Assembly (NCBI GenBank): GCA_921293015.1
Contig: OV121083.1
Coordinates: 29,194,908 to 29,258,907 of the forward strand
From: Phorcus lineatus
Taxonomy: Eukaryota > Mollusca > Gastropoda > Trochida > Trochidae
Length of the DNA: 64,000 bases
Direction of reading: 5' to 3'
Position numbers and translations under genes: made by a program. Positions 21,000 to 33,082 of the stretch are shown here, one piece after another. Numbering within the stretch: the first letter of the stretch is position 1; each line of letters starts with the position of its first letter. Below the pieces are notes generated by a model that saw only the letters and a program-made list of their open reading frames with translations, did not search any database and was not told the DNA's origin.

Positions 21000-23900
21000 G
21001 GGTTTGATGACAAACTTAAATCCTCTTAGAGGGGGCGAATCTATCCGAGTTGGATTTACATACTTTAATACAGTTAGAGGGGGTGAATCTATACCGTGCA
21101 TATACATTTGTACTTACATACAATTAAATGGGGCGAATTTATAAATGGTTTGATGCACATAATTACATATATTTAGAGGGGGCAGATGTATACTGGGTTT
21201 GATGCACATTATTATATACAATAGAGGGGGCGATTCTATACTGGGTTTGATGCAAATACTTATATAAAATAAAGTGGACGATTCTATACTGGGTTTGATG
21301 CACATACTTATATACAATAGAGGGGACGATTCTATACTGGGTTTGATGCACATACTTATATAAAATAGAGGGGGCGATTCTATACTGGGTTTGATGCACA
21401 GTCTTATATACAATAGAGGGGGCGATTCTATACTGGGTTTGATGCACATACTTATATAAAATAGAGGGGGCGATTCCAAACTGGGTGTGATGCACAGTCT
21501 TATATACAATAGAGGGGGCGATTCTATACTGGGTTTGATGCACATACTTATATACAATAGAGGGGGCGATTCTATACTGGGTTTGATGCACATAACAATG
21601 TACAAGTAAAGGGGGCGATTCTATACTGGGTGTGATGCACAGTCTTATATACAATAGAGGGGGCGATTCTATACTGGGTTTGATGCACATAACAATGTAC
21701 AAGTAAAGGGGGCGATTCTATACTGGGTGTGATGCACAGTCTTATATACAATAGAGGGGGCGATTCTATACTGGGTTTGATGCACATTCTTATATACAAT
21801 AGAGGGGGCGATTCTATACTGGGTTTGATGCACATAACAATGTACAAGTAAAGGGGGCGATTCTATACTGGGTTTGATGCACAGTCTTATATACAATAGA
21901 GGGGGCGATTCTATACTGGGTGTGATGCACATAACAATGTACAAGTAAAGGGGGCGATTCTATACTGGGTTTGATGCACAGTCTTATATACAATAGAGGG
22001 GGCGATTCTATACTGGGTTTGATGCACATAACAATGTACAAGTAAAGGGGGCGATTCTATACTGGGTTTGATGCACAGTCTTATATACAATAGAGGGGGC
22101 GATTCTATACTGGGTTTGATGCACATAACAATGTACAAGTAAAGGGGGCGATTCTATACTGGGTGTGATGCATAGTCTTATATACAATAGAGGGGGCGAT
22201 TCTATACTGGGTTTGATGCACATAACAATGTACAAGTAAAGGGGGCGATTCTATACTGGGTGTGATGCATAGTCTTATATACAATAGAGGGGGCGATTAT
22301 ATACTGGGTTTGATGCACATAACAATGTACAAGTAAAGGGGGCGATTCTATACTGGGTGTGATGCATAGTCTTATATACAATAGAGGGGGCGATTCTATA
22401 CTGGGTGTGATGCACATAACAATGTACAAGTAAAGGGGGCGATTCTATACTGGGTGTGATGCATAGTCTTATATACAATAGAGGGGGCGATTCTATACTG
22501 GGTTTGATGCACATAACAATGTACAAGTAAAGGGGGCGATTCTATACTGGGTGTGATGCATAGTCTTATATACAATAGAGGGGGCGATTCTATACTGGGT
22601 GTGATGCACATAACAATGTACAAGTAAAGGGGGCGATTCTATACTGGGTGTGATGCATAGTCTTATATACAATAGAGGGGGCGATTCTATACTGGGTGTG
22701 ATGCACATAACAATGTACAAGTAAAGGGGGCGATTCTATACTGGGTGTGATGCATAGTCTTATATACAATAGAGGGGGCGATTCTATACTGGGTGTGATG
22801 CACATAACAATGTACAAGTAAAGGGGGCGATTCTATACTGGGTGTGATGCATAGTCTTATATACAATAGAGGGGGCGATTCTATACTGGGTGTGATGCAC
22901 ATAACAATGTACAAGTAAAGGGGACGATTCTATACTGGGTGTGATGCATAGTCTTATATACAATAGAGGGGGCGATTCTATACTGGGTTTGATGCACATA
23001 ACAATGTACAAGTAAAGGGGACGATTCTATACTGGGTGTGATGCATAGTCTTATATACAATAGAGGGGGCGATTCTATACTGGGTTTGATGCACATAACA
23101 ATGTACAAGTAAAGGGGGCGATTCTATACTGGGTGTGATGCATAGTCTTATATACAATAGAGGGGGCGATTCTATACTGGGTTTGATGCACATAACAATG
23201 TACAAGTAAAGGGGGCGATTCTATACTGGGTTTGATGCACATGCTTATATACAATAGAGGGGGCGATTCTGTACTGGGTTTGATGCACATACTTATATAC
23301 AATAAAGGGGACGATTCTATACTGGGTTTGATGCATAGTCTTATATAAAATAGAGGGGGCGATTCTATACTGGGTTTGATGCACAGTCTTATATACAATA
23401 AAGGGGGCGAATATGTACTGGGTTTGATGCACATGCTTATATACAATAGAGGGGGTGATTCTATACTGGGTGTGATGCATAGTCTTATATACAATAGAGG
23501 GGGCGATTCTATACTGGGTTTGATGCACATAACAATGTACAAGTAAAGGGGGCGATTCTATACTGGGTTTGATGCACATGCTTATATACAATAGAGGGGG
23601 CGATTCTGTACTGGGTTTGATGCACATACTTATATACAATAAAGGGGACGATTCTATACTGGGTGTGATGCATAGTCTTATATACAATAGAGGGGGCGAT
23701 TCTATACTGGGTGTGATGCACATAACAATGTACAAGTAAAGGGGGCGATTCTATAATGGGTGTGATGCATAGTCTAATATACAATAGAGGGGGCGATTCT
23801 ATACTGGGTTTGATGCACATAACAATGTACAAGTAAAGGGGGCGATTCTATACTGGGTGTGATGCATAGTCTTATATACAATAGAGGGGGCGATTCTATA

Positions 23901-25905
23901 CTGGGTGTGATGCACATAACAATGTACAAGTAAAGGGGGCGATTCTATACTGGGTGTGATGCATAGTCTTATATACAATAGAGGGGGCGATTCTATACTG
24001 GGTGTGATGCACATAACAATGTACAAGTAAAGGGGGCGATTCTATACTGGGTGTGATGCATAGTCTTATATACAATAGAGGGGGCGATTCTATACTGGGT
24101 GTGATGCACATAACAATGTACAAGTAAAGGGGGCGATTCTATACTGGGTGTGATGCATAGTCTTATATACAATAGAGGGGGCGATTCTATACTGGGTGTG
24201 ATGCACATAACAATGTACAAGTAAAGGGGACGATTCTATACTGGGTGTGATGCATAGTCTTATATACAATAGAGGGGGCGATTCTATACTGGGTTTGATG
24301 CACATAACAATGTACAAGTAAAGGGGACGATTCTATACTGGGTGTGATGCATAGTCTTATATACAATAGAGGGGGCGATTCTATACTGGGTTTGATGCAC
24401 ATAACAATGTACAAGTAAAGGGGGCGATTCTATACTGGGTGTGATGCATAGTCTTATATACAATAGAGGGGGCGATTCTATACTTGGTTTGATGCACATA
24501 ACAATGTACAAGTAAAGGGGGCGATTCTATACTGGGTTTGATGCACATGCTTATATACAATAGAGGGGGCGATTCTGTACTGGGTTTGATGCACATACTT
24601 ATATACAATAAAGGGGACGATTCTATACTGGGTTTGATGCATAGTCTTATATAAAATAGAGGGGGCGATTCTATACTGGGTTTGATGCACAGTCTTATAT
24701 ACAATAAAGGGGGCGAATATGTACTGGGTTTGATGCACATGCTTATATACAATAGAGGGGGTGATTCTATACTGGGTTTGATGCATAGTCTTATATAAAA
24801 TAGAGGGGGCGATTCTATACTGGGTTTGATGCACATTATTATATACAATAGAGGGGGCGATTCTATACTGGGTTTGATGCAAATACTTATATACAATAAA
24901 GGGGACGATTCTATACTGGGTTTGATGCACAGTCTTATATAAAATAGAGGGGGCGATATTCTATACTGGGTTTGATGCACATTCTTATATACAATAGAGG
25001 GGGCGATTCTATACTGGGTTTGATGCAAATACTTATATACAATAAAGGGGACGATTCTATACTGGGTTTGATGCACATACTTATATACAATAAAGAGGAT
25101 GATTCTATACTGGGTTTGATGCATATACTTATATACAATAGAGGGGGCGATTCTATACTGGGTTTGATGCAAATACTTATATAAAATAAAGTGGACGATT
25201 CTATACTGGGTTTGATGCACATACTTATATACAATAGAGGGGACGATTCTATACTGGGTTTGATGCACATACTTATATACAATAGAGGGGGCGATTCTAT
25301 ACTGGGTTTGATGCACATACTTATATACAATAGAGGGGGCGATTCTATACTGGGTTTGATGCACATTCTTATATACAATAGAGGGGGCGATATTCTATAC
25401 TGGGTTTGATGCACAGTCTTATATAAAATAGAGGGGGCGATATTCTATACTGGGTTTGATGCACATTCTTATATACAATAGAGGGGGCGATATTCTATAC
25501 TGGGTTTGATGTACATTCTTATATACAATAGAGGGGGCGATTCTATACTGGGTTTGATGCACATTCTTATACACAATAGAGGGGGCGATATTCTATACTG
25601 GGTTTGATGCACAGTCTTATATACAATAGAGGGGGCGATTCTATACTGGGTTTGATGCACATTCTTATATACAATAGAGGGGGCGATATTCTATACTGGG
25701 TTTGATGTACATAACAATGTACAGTTAAAGTGGGCGAATCTTTACTGGGTTTGATGCACATACTTGTATAGAATAGAGGGGGCGATTCTATACTGGGTTT
25801 GATGCACAAGAAATATACAGGTAAAGGGGGCGATTCTATTCTGGGTTTGATGTACATAACAATGTACAGTTAAAGGGGGCGAATCTATACATACATATAC
25901 TTACT
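21000..25905 (+). repeat. satellite array, 48-49-bp unit, left arm
   Basis: Roughly 100 units of gggggcgattctatactggg plus tttgatgcacatacttatat plus acaatagag. Much of 21590-24530 is a 97-bp dimer, in which a unit ending aacaatgtacaagtaaa alternates with one ending cttatatacaatagag. The block at about 22850-23470 is repeated about 1306 bp further on; for example gattctgtactggg occurs near 23265 and near 24571. Units nearest the left end (21000-21180) are the most divergent. Minus-strand frames stay open for up to 327 codons because units lack stops; these are not genes. Confidence 0.97.
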
Positions 25906-27030
25906 TATACACAATAGTATCGGAACTCATTTTCAACTTTTCATGCCGTTTTTGAAAAAATCAATACTCCCAAAATATCGAAAAAGCGACCTACACCTTT
26001 AAAGAGGACATTATGTCAAAATACATGCTGCTTGATGTTTCACCTTACTTTGTTTAACTTGTTCAATATTTATTTTGTTGAACTGTTACTTTTTTCCTGG
26101 TATTTTGTTACGATTACCAATTTTAACAGATCGTTCGTATATATGCGGTTTAGATGAAATCATTATTGCTCATCAGGTTGAGCACCCGTAATTATGGTCC
26201 CCGGTGAAATACCCTCTGACAGGATGTTTTTACAACTACTTTGCTGAGACAACCTGGCGCCTTATATCCGTTCTAGGTTAGGGACCTAACCCATTGTAAA
26301 TCAATTAAGCGTGATTGACACAGTGACTATCCTCGTTTAAAATGTCTAAGTTCTCGCAGTATCCGAAAGCATAACTATGTTGATCATATTCAGCAAAAGT
26401 CATCAAGAATTTAAAGAGAAAAATACTAATACCTGCAAAATAATGAATAGGTAATTGGTTTCTGATGCAGCAGCCTCAATATAATACTCTCAACGTACGG
26501 TAACTGTATGACAAGCACCTAGAACAGCAAAACTCTAATACACGACCACATACGTTAGCTTTATAATAAGAAAATATCAATGGTATCAAACGCACTGTGT
26601 GTCATCTAAGACGTGACACGTAGCAATGCTAGTTAGAGCAATGTAAAGTTAACATCTAGCGATATCACCAAAAAAATTCGGATAACTGTTAATACCCCAA
26701 AACACGAATCAAACAATGCAACATTGTCGTACAAACTTAAGGAATATATAAACGAACAGGCTTAGATAGCCAATGTCAAAACGTCCTCAAGTTAAAATCA
26801 TCCTTAACTATTACGTTATATTCATCCCTATATCAATAAATGTAATCGATTATTTCATAAGCACTTATGACCAATAAACCAACAAAATGATATTCATTAC
26901 GATACCAGTATCTTCGAAGCTGAATATTGCAACAAACATGCGCCATTGGATTTCATTGATTTGCTTATGTTTATATTTACTCAATTTCGATTGTATTGGA
27001 GTTGCCTTAAAATAAATAATCCAGGGCCAA
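25906..27030. other. unique loop between the two satellite arms
   Basis: About 1.1 kb of AT-rich single-copy sequence with no open frame above 70 codons and no recognisable protein. It would form the loop if the arms paired. It ends where facing units of the right arm begin (catcaaacccagtacatatt at about 27043). Confidence 0.6.
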
Positions 27031-29255
27031 TCCAGCATTAACATCAAACCCAGTACATATTCGCCCCCTCTAAGCATTTACATCAAACCCGACATAGAAT
27101 CGCCCCCTCTAAGAATATACATCAAACCCAGTATAGATTCTCCCCCTCTAAGCATTCACATTAAACCCAGTACAGATTCGCCATCTAAAATGCATCTAAG
27201 TATGTGCATCAAACCGAGTATATCTATGGATAAGCCCCCCCCCCCCCCCCTCTAAGAATTTACATCTAACCCAGTATAGATTCGGCCCCTCTAAGAATTT
27301 ACATCAAACCCAGTATAGATTCTCCCCCTCTTAGAATTTACATCCAGCCCAGTATAGATTCGCGCCCGCTAAGAATTTACATAAAAAAACCAGTATAGAT
27401 TCCCCCCTCTCGCCATTTAAAATGTATCTAAGTATGTTCATCCAACCTAATATAGATCCGCCCCCTATAACCATTTACATTGAACCCAGTATAGAAGCAC
27501 CCCTTCTAAGCATTTACAAATGTACATCAAACAGTTTAGATTCGCCAACTAAAATGTATCTAGGTATGTTCATCCAACCCAGTATAGATTCGCCCCCTCT
27601 AAGCATTTACATCAAACCCATTATAGATTATCCCTCTCTAATAAGAATTTATATCAAACCCAGTATAGATTCTCCCCCCTCTAAGCATTTACATCAACCC
27701 AGTGTAGAATCGCCATCTAAAATGTATCTCAGTATATATGTTCATCCAACCAAGTATAGATTCGCCCCCTCAAAGCATCTACATCAAACCCTGTATACAT
27801 CCGCCCCCTCTAAGCATTTACATCAAACCCATTATAGATTATCCCTCTCTAATAAGAATTTATATCAAACCCAGTATAGATTCTCCCCCCTCTAAGCATT
27901 TACATCAACCCAGTGTAGAATCGCCATCTAAAATGTATCTCAGTATATATGTTCATCCAACCAAGTATAGATTCGCCCCCTCAAAGCATCTACATCAAAC
28001 CCTGTATACATCCGCCCCCTCTAAGCATTTACATCAAACCCATTATAGATTATCCCTCTCTAATAAGAATTTATATCAAACCCAGTATAGATTCTCCCCC
28101 CTCTAAGCATTTACATCAACCCAGTGTAGAATCGCCATCTAAAATGTATCTCAGTATATATGTTCATCCAACCAAGTATAGATTCGCCCCCTCAAAGCAT
28201 CTACATCAAACCCTGTATACATCCGCCCCCTCTAAGCATTTACATCAAACCCAGTATAGATTCTCCATCTAAAATGTATCTAAGTATGTCCATCAAACCG
28301 AGTATATCTATGGATTCGCCCCCTCTAAGAATATACATCAAACCCAGTATAGATTCTCCCCCTCTAAGAATATCCATCAAACCCAGTATAGATTCTCCCC
28401 CTCTAAGCATTCACATTAAACCCAGTACAGATTCGCCATCTAAAATGTATCTAAGTATGTCCATCAAACCGAGTATATCTATGGATTCGCCCCCTCTAAG
28501 AATATACATCAAACCCAGTATAGATTCTCCCCCTCTAAGAATATACATCAAACCCAGTATAGATTTTCCCCCTCTAAGCATTCACATTAAACCCAGTACA
28601 GATTCGCCATCTAAAATTTATCTAAGCATTTACATCAAACCCAGTATAGAATCACCCCCTCTTAGCATTAACGTCAAACCCATTATAGACAATCACTCTC
28701 TAAGAATTTGGATCAAACCCAGTATAGATTCTCTCCCTGTTAGAATTTGCGTCAAAAACCAGTATAGATTTACCCCCTCTACATGTAAGCATTTAAATCA
28801 ATCCAGTGTAGATCGCCATCTAAAATGTATCTAAGTATGTTCATCAAACCCTGTATACATCCGCCCCCTCTAAGCATTTACATCAAACCCAGTATAGAAT
28901 CACCCCTCTAAGCATTTACATCAAACCCAGTATAGAATCATCCCTCTAAGCATTTACATCAAACCCAGTATAGAATCATCCCTCTAAGCATTTACATCAA
29001 ACCCAGTATAGAATCATCCCTCTTTGATTTTACATCAGAGTATATATTCGTCAACTAAAATGTATTTAAGTATGTTAATCCAACCCTGTATACATCCGCC
29101 CCCTCTAAGCATTTACATCAAACCCAGTACAGATTCTTCCCTCTTAAGAATTTAATCAAACCCAGTATAGATTCGCACCCACTAAGCATTTCCATCAAAC
29201 CCATGATGGAATCGCCTTCTCTTAGTTTGTTCATCCAACCCAGTATAGCATCTGT
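27031..29255 (-). repeat. satellite array, 38-39-bp unit, right arm, inverted
   Basis: On the minus strand the unit reads ggggcgaatctatactgggt then ttgatgtaaatgcttaga, sharing the left arm's core but about 10 bp shorter. Higher-order copies occur: a 211-bp block repeated three times (about 27690-28265) and a 171-bp block repeated near 28265 and 28436. A run of about 17 C lies at 27235-27251. Roughly 55 units are present and they are more diverged than those of the left arm. Confidence 0.93.
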
Positions 29256-29694
29256 TCTATTTCTATATAAGTAGCATGTAGACTTCATCACTTGATAATA
29301 GTGTTCAAAATATACAAAAAAGATAAAAAAAATTCTGCTTAACAACGTCTTTATTTTGAAATTCTTAACGTTTCGGAATATAAGCTTACTCCTTTATAAG
29401 GCTAAATATGCACACAATCAGCCCCACGGGAATTTACCGCCAACACTTTAAATTCAACAATCGCCAAACCAGTTAAATTTCCCCACGTTTAGTGTTCAAA
29501 CCTAAAAGTTCACTATGCCTCTTATAGATAATTCGATAATATGATAACATGTATTTATGAAACCGATTTTACCCTACATCTCTCCTTTCAAGGCAATATT
29601 ATTAGTTTCACTAGCTATAGAATCGCTCAAATATACATTGAATATATTTAACTCCCTTTTCATGCATTTGAAGATATAAACACTATCATTAAAG

Positions 29695-29844
29695 CATTTA
29701 TGGAGGGGGGCGAATCTATTCTGGGGGGAGATTTTATTTCGTGGAAGCGGGCGATTTTATACTGAGGGGGGCGGTTTTGTACCGGTATAAAATCGCCGGG
29801 GGGAGATTTTATACCGGGGGCGGTTTTATTCCGTGACACCGGCC
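29695..29844 (-). repeat. right terminal inverted repeat of foldback-like element
   Basis: Reverse complement of the left end, with ggtataaaatctccccc and ggcgattttataccgg words in the same order. Between it and the right array (29256-29694) lies AT-rich sequence that I cannot match to the left side. Confidence 0.8.
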
Positions 29845-30980
29845 GTGTTCACTGAACCGTGAACATACGATGAATTCTACAGGGAATCAACTTTGACTTC
29901 CAATAACTTCGTGACTATTAAAGTTAAGCAAAATGTATACATCACTTCTTAAACTTCAATATTCTATCTAAACTACGGTCAAATTTCATTATATTCTGTT
30001 GAGAGTTTGTAGTAAAGTCGAGCAATTGGTTTGGTTGGGGACGGCGTTCTACGTTTACGCGGATCGGCATATCATTAATTAACCCTTCAGATTTTGGAGG
30101 TGGAAGTGTGAGATTACTTCTCATGATCAGTATTTGTTGAAAAGTCATAGTCATACCGTGTATTGTGTACAGTTGATAGAAATGTTTGGGGCAGCACTTA
30201 AATGTCCATCTACAAATATTTCAGAGTCTAAAATCTATATTGATATGTAACTTTTAAAACAAACATAAATTTGTCAAAAAAGGATAAAATCTGACCACCC
30301 AGTAACTCTGACACGAAGCTAATGACAGTCCATTGTCCCGCGCAAATGAAACACAGTGACCAATCAAAAAACGCGCAAACGTAGTGCGCCCAGTTGGGGA
30401 ACTATTACTTTTAAAAATTGTCTTTCAATTACAAGTTCAGGTTATGAAGAGACATTTAAAAGAAATGGAGATATACATAATCATTTTAATAACAGACTGG
30501 TGTTTCTTAGGCTTTTTTGGTATAGACAAAGACTTATATATGCCTGTACGAGTTATGACACTAATAAGTACTCTACTTATAAGTAGTTTTAAAAGTAGTC
30601 ATCACAGATCTATATCATAACATAATCAATTAAGTGTAGTCAATGGGGTTGGATCTGCTTTGACATGTAGAGTTAAATAGGCATTTTTCTCTCAAAGCCT
30701 TCCCCGGGATGTTGGTTGACAGTCACATGCAGCTCTGTTGCCCACTACGCCTGATATATCTTCGAGCAAGAATAGACTTTTCCTCAATCTCTTTTCTCAC
30801 TTTGAGTGCGACAATTTTGGGGTCAATGTCTGGGGTCAATAACTATTTGGACATTTTTACAGAAATATAAAAACGAGGCTGGTAATCATATGTGAATTGT
30901 AAATCTTCTGGTAAATTGTTTTTAAATTTTTAATGAGATCGATCAAGAATTAAGGGAAGTAAATTAATTCCAGCACTTCG
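29845..30980. other. intergenic, no gene seen
   Basis: AT-rich, open frames below 80 codons, no known motif. Short palindromic words such as tgttcactgaaccgtgaaca occur just outside the foldback element. Confidence 0.5.
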
Positions 30981-30981
30981 C

Positions 30982-31070
30982 TATATACACAAGCACGGGA
31001 GACATCGATACAGGTCATATATATATTGTATATGGCCTGTATCGATGTCTCCCGTGCTTGTGTCTATATA
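30982..31070. repeat. near-perfect hairpin, arms about 40 bp
   Basis: The arm beginning tatatacacaagcacgggag at 30982 and the arm ending cccgtgcttgtgtctatata at 31070 are complementary with about one mismatch and a 2-bp bulge. Both contain acatcgatacagg or its complement. The loop is only about 8 bp (atattgta). It may be a snapback MITE or a transcribed hairpin; no target duplication is clear. Confidence 0.85.
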
Positions 31071-32845
31071 TACAAACTGAAGAACACGGGCACCGACGTC
31101 TTAAGTTAATTCAGGTTATGAAGACGACAGTTTTAGTGGATAGGGCGGAAATGGTTTTTTTGTTGAAAACTACAATGATACAATCCGGTGACTCTTTCCT
31201 AGTGGACATTATTGTGCCACGTTTTAACCTCTACTTGTATTTTTTGTGAGTATTTTCAATCATAAATAGTGTAGTCAAAGAAGCATAAGGTTTTACAATA
31301 TAAACCCTTTATTTACAGGCAATGTAGCATCACGTCCTTCCTTCCTGACAATTTACAATGTATACAAATGTTTATTTAAGGTACCAGCATTTAAAGATCC
31401 ACTCCATGATTTTCATAACATATTATTTACCTTTGATACGAACCTAAATGTCATATGTGGTGATATAAAATTAAAAAATCTTAACTTTACATGTCCAAAA
31501 GACATATTTATGACAAATACTGGTTTTCCATGAAAATCTGATAACAGCCTTATGAATGCACAGAGGTGTATATATCACGTCCAATATACATGGATATTAG
31601 TTATATAATCTAACAAACGCTATCAACTCCTAACTGCCCTTACTGGCTGTTTGAGATAAGTCTCAAAAATTACGTTTTGCTATTTGACGCGCGCCACTGT
31701 CCGGTTTTCGATCATAATTGCGACGTTCTACCTTTATATTGTCACTGTAAAAAGCCAACAAGCTTTGATATGTGTCTTTTTGGTGACAGTCGATACTTCG
31801 CGATCAAATGACATCATTGATTAAGTTTGGCATATATGACTCCAACAACTCATTGAGTGGCTCTTTAAAGTTTAAAATGTAGAATTCAATCTATTCTACA
31901 AAGTTACAGAGCAATACACATGAAACTGACGATCGAATTAATTTTATAGAATCCGTCTTGACTATATTTCTATTATTTAATATGATTTATGTTTACATCC
32001 TCAGCAAACTCTAACAGAAATGGTGTATTCAGTGTTATTAAGTCCTCAAAAGAAAAACAGGCACTTGTAATATACAACACGGACACATGAAACACTTGTC
32101 GGAATGTTAGTGCACCAGATGAAGTGTTTCGAAATAATCAAAGTGTTTTTATTTTTGTATGAAAGTAGTAACACCCTAATATATGTTGCGGTATTTTAGG
32201 GGTTCTTCACAAGAATTACAGAAGCTTGTCAAACTTCTTCAGTTATGGCGGATGTTTCACGGCTCGGTGAACACGGTACCCCCTGGGGTCCTATGTCCGC
32301 AATTCTTGCAAATGAAATCTGAGCTCAAATTAAAATCTTGACAAGCTCTCTCAAGTAAAAGGCTTTAGTAATAATGTTACATCATGATAAACCAAAATTA
32401 ATTGGATATAATCAGTTCCGTCTCTCGCATATTTATAATTACCACCTAAACCACAGGTCTTGAATTCTTTTATCAACTCATTGATAAAAAAAGCTAAAAA
32501 GCACAGGGCTTAGAATGCGACGCTGGGGAACAATGGTGGAAATTATATAATTTTCAGTTTTAAGATTATACAAGCGGAAACACGTGCCGAGTCATACATA
32601 TTCTTCAAAATACAGAACATCTTACACCCTTTGTTAATAAAAGGTATAATAATTTGTTTCTGTTCACTAGGTCAAATGCCTTTTTAAAATCTATGAATGC
32701 TGCATAAACACTTTCTCAAGAAAGTGGGTGGGGGCGAATGGAGTGTCTGACCTTTCCATATACTATTAACAGAGGTACAATTCGATTCAGGGGGTGTTCT
32801 CAAAATTTTTTATTTTTGAATTGTTTTTAATGATCCGAGGGCCTT
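31071..32845. other. intergenic, no gene seen
   Basis: AT-rich sequence with no supportable coding frame. A more GC-rich stretch at 32240-32300 (cacggctcggtgaacacggt) looks repeat-like but has no defined ends. Confidence 0.45.
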
Positions 32846-32849
32846 TGGA

Positions 32850-33055
32850 ATCTGCATCAGCTGAGGATTCTAAGCCTCTTGCTTCTGGAGAAGAAAAAAT
32901 TAGGTTTTAGGGTGTGGCCCATGTGAACCTTATTTGGGGTCACAGTGTCAACAAATCTATAAATTGAGTCAATGGTTCTAGAGAAAAAGATAAAATACTG
33001 AAAAATGTACGGACGGATAGATGCCGGACGATATGCCATGTATAATATGGTAATA
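32850..33055. repeat. dispersed repeat with agatgccggacg core, copy 2
   Basis: Shares ordered words with 18500-18780: gaagaaaaaatta, cttatttggggtcacag, ttgagtcaatggtt, gagaaaaagataaaa and gacggatagatgccggacg. It lies immediately upstream of the BEL/Pao remnant. Confidence 0.6.
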
Positions 33056-33082
33056 GCGTAAGATGTTTTCATCTTATACAAG

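Larger units (their letters stand above)
20613..29844. mobile_element. foldback-like element, about 9.2 kb
   Basis: Left end GGCCGGTGTCCCGGTATAAA at 20613 and right end, read on the minus strand, GGCCGGTGTCACGGAATAAA from 29844 are terminal inverted repeats that align for at least 85 bp at roughly 85% identity. Inside each end lies an AT-rich segment and then a tandem array sharing the core ggcgattctatactgggttt. The left array is in one orientation (about 21000-25905) and the right array in the opposite one (about 27030-29255). They flank a unique 1.1-kb loop with no coding frame. Long inverted repeats built of tandem units resemble Foldback/TU elements. No transposase is present and no clear target duplication is seen, so the element would depend on an unknown enzyme. 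Confidence 0.7.

Noticed and set aside
21114-25857. Many open frames of 75-327 codons on the minus strand with repeated MYIVMCIKPSIESPPLLY-type peptides
   Set aside because: They follow exactly from stop-free 48/49-bp satellite units, recur every 97 bp in shifted frames, and have no promoter, splice or conservation signal.
21000-25905. Regular direct repeats with short intervening sequence, superficially like a CRISPR array
   Set aside because: The whole unit is repeated, there are no unique spacers, and the context is an animal genome with no cas genes.
27422-28834. Open frames of 107-224 codons on the + strand in the right arm
   Set aside because: Same cause: translation of the 38-39-bp satellite unit. 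The frames repeat every 211 bp with the array.
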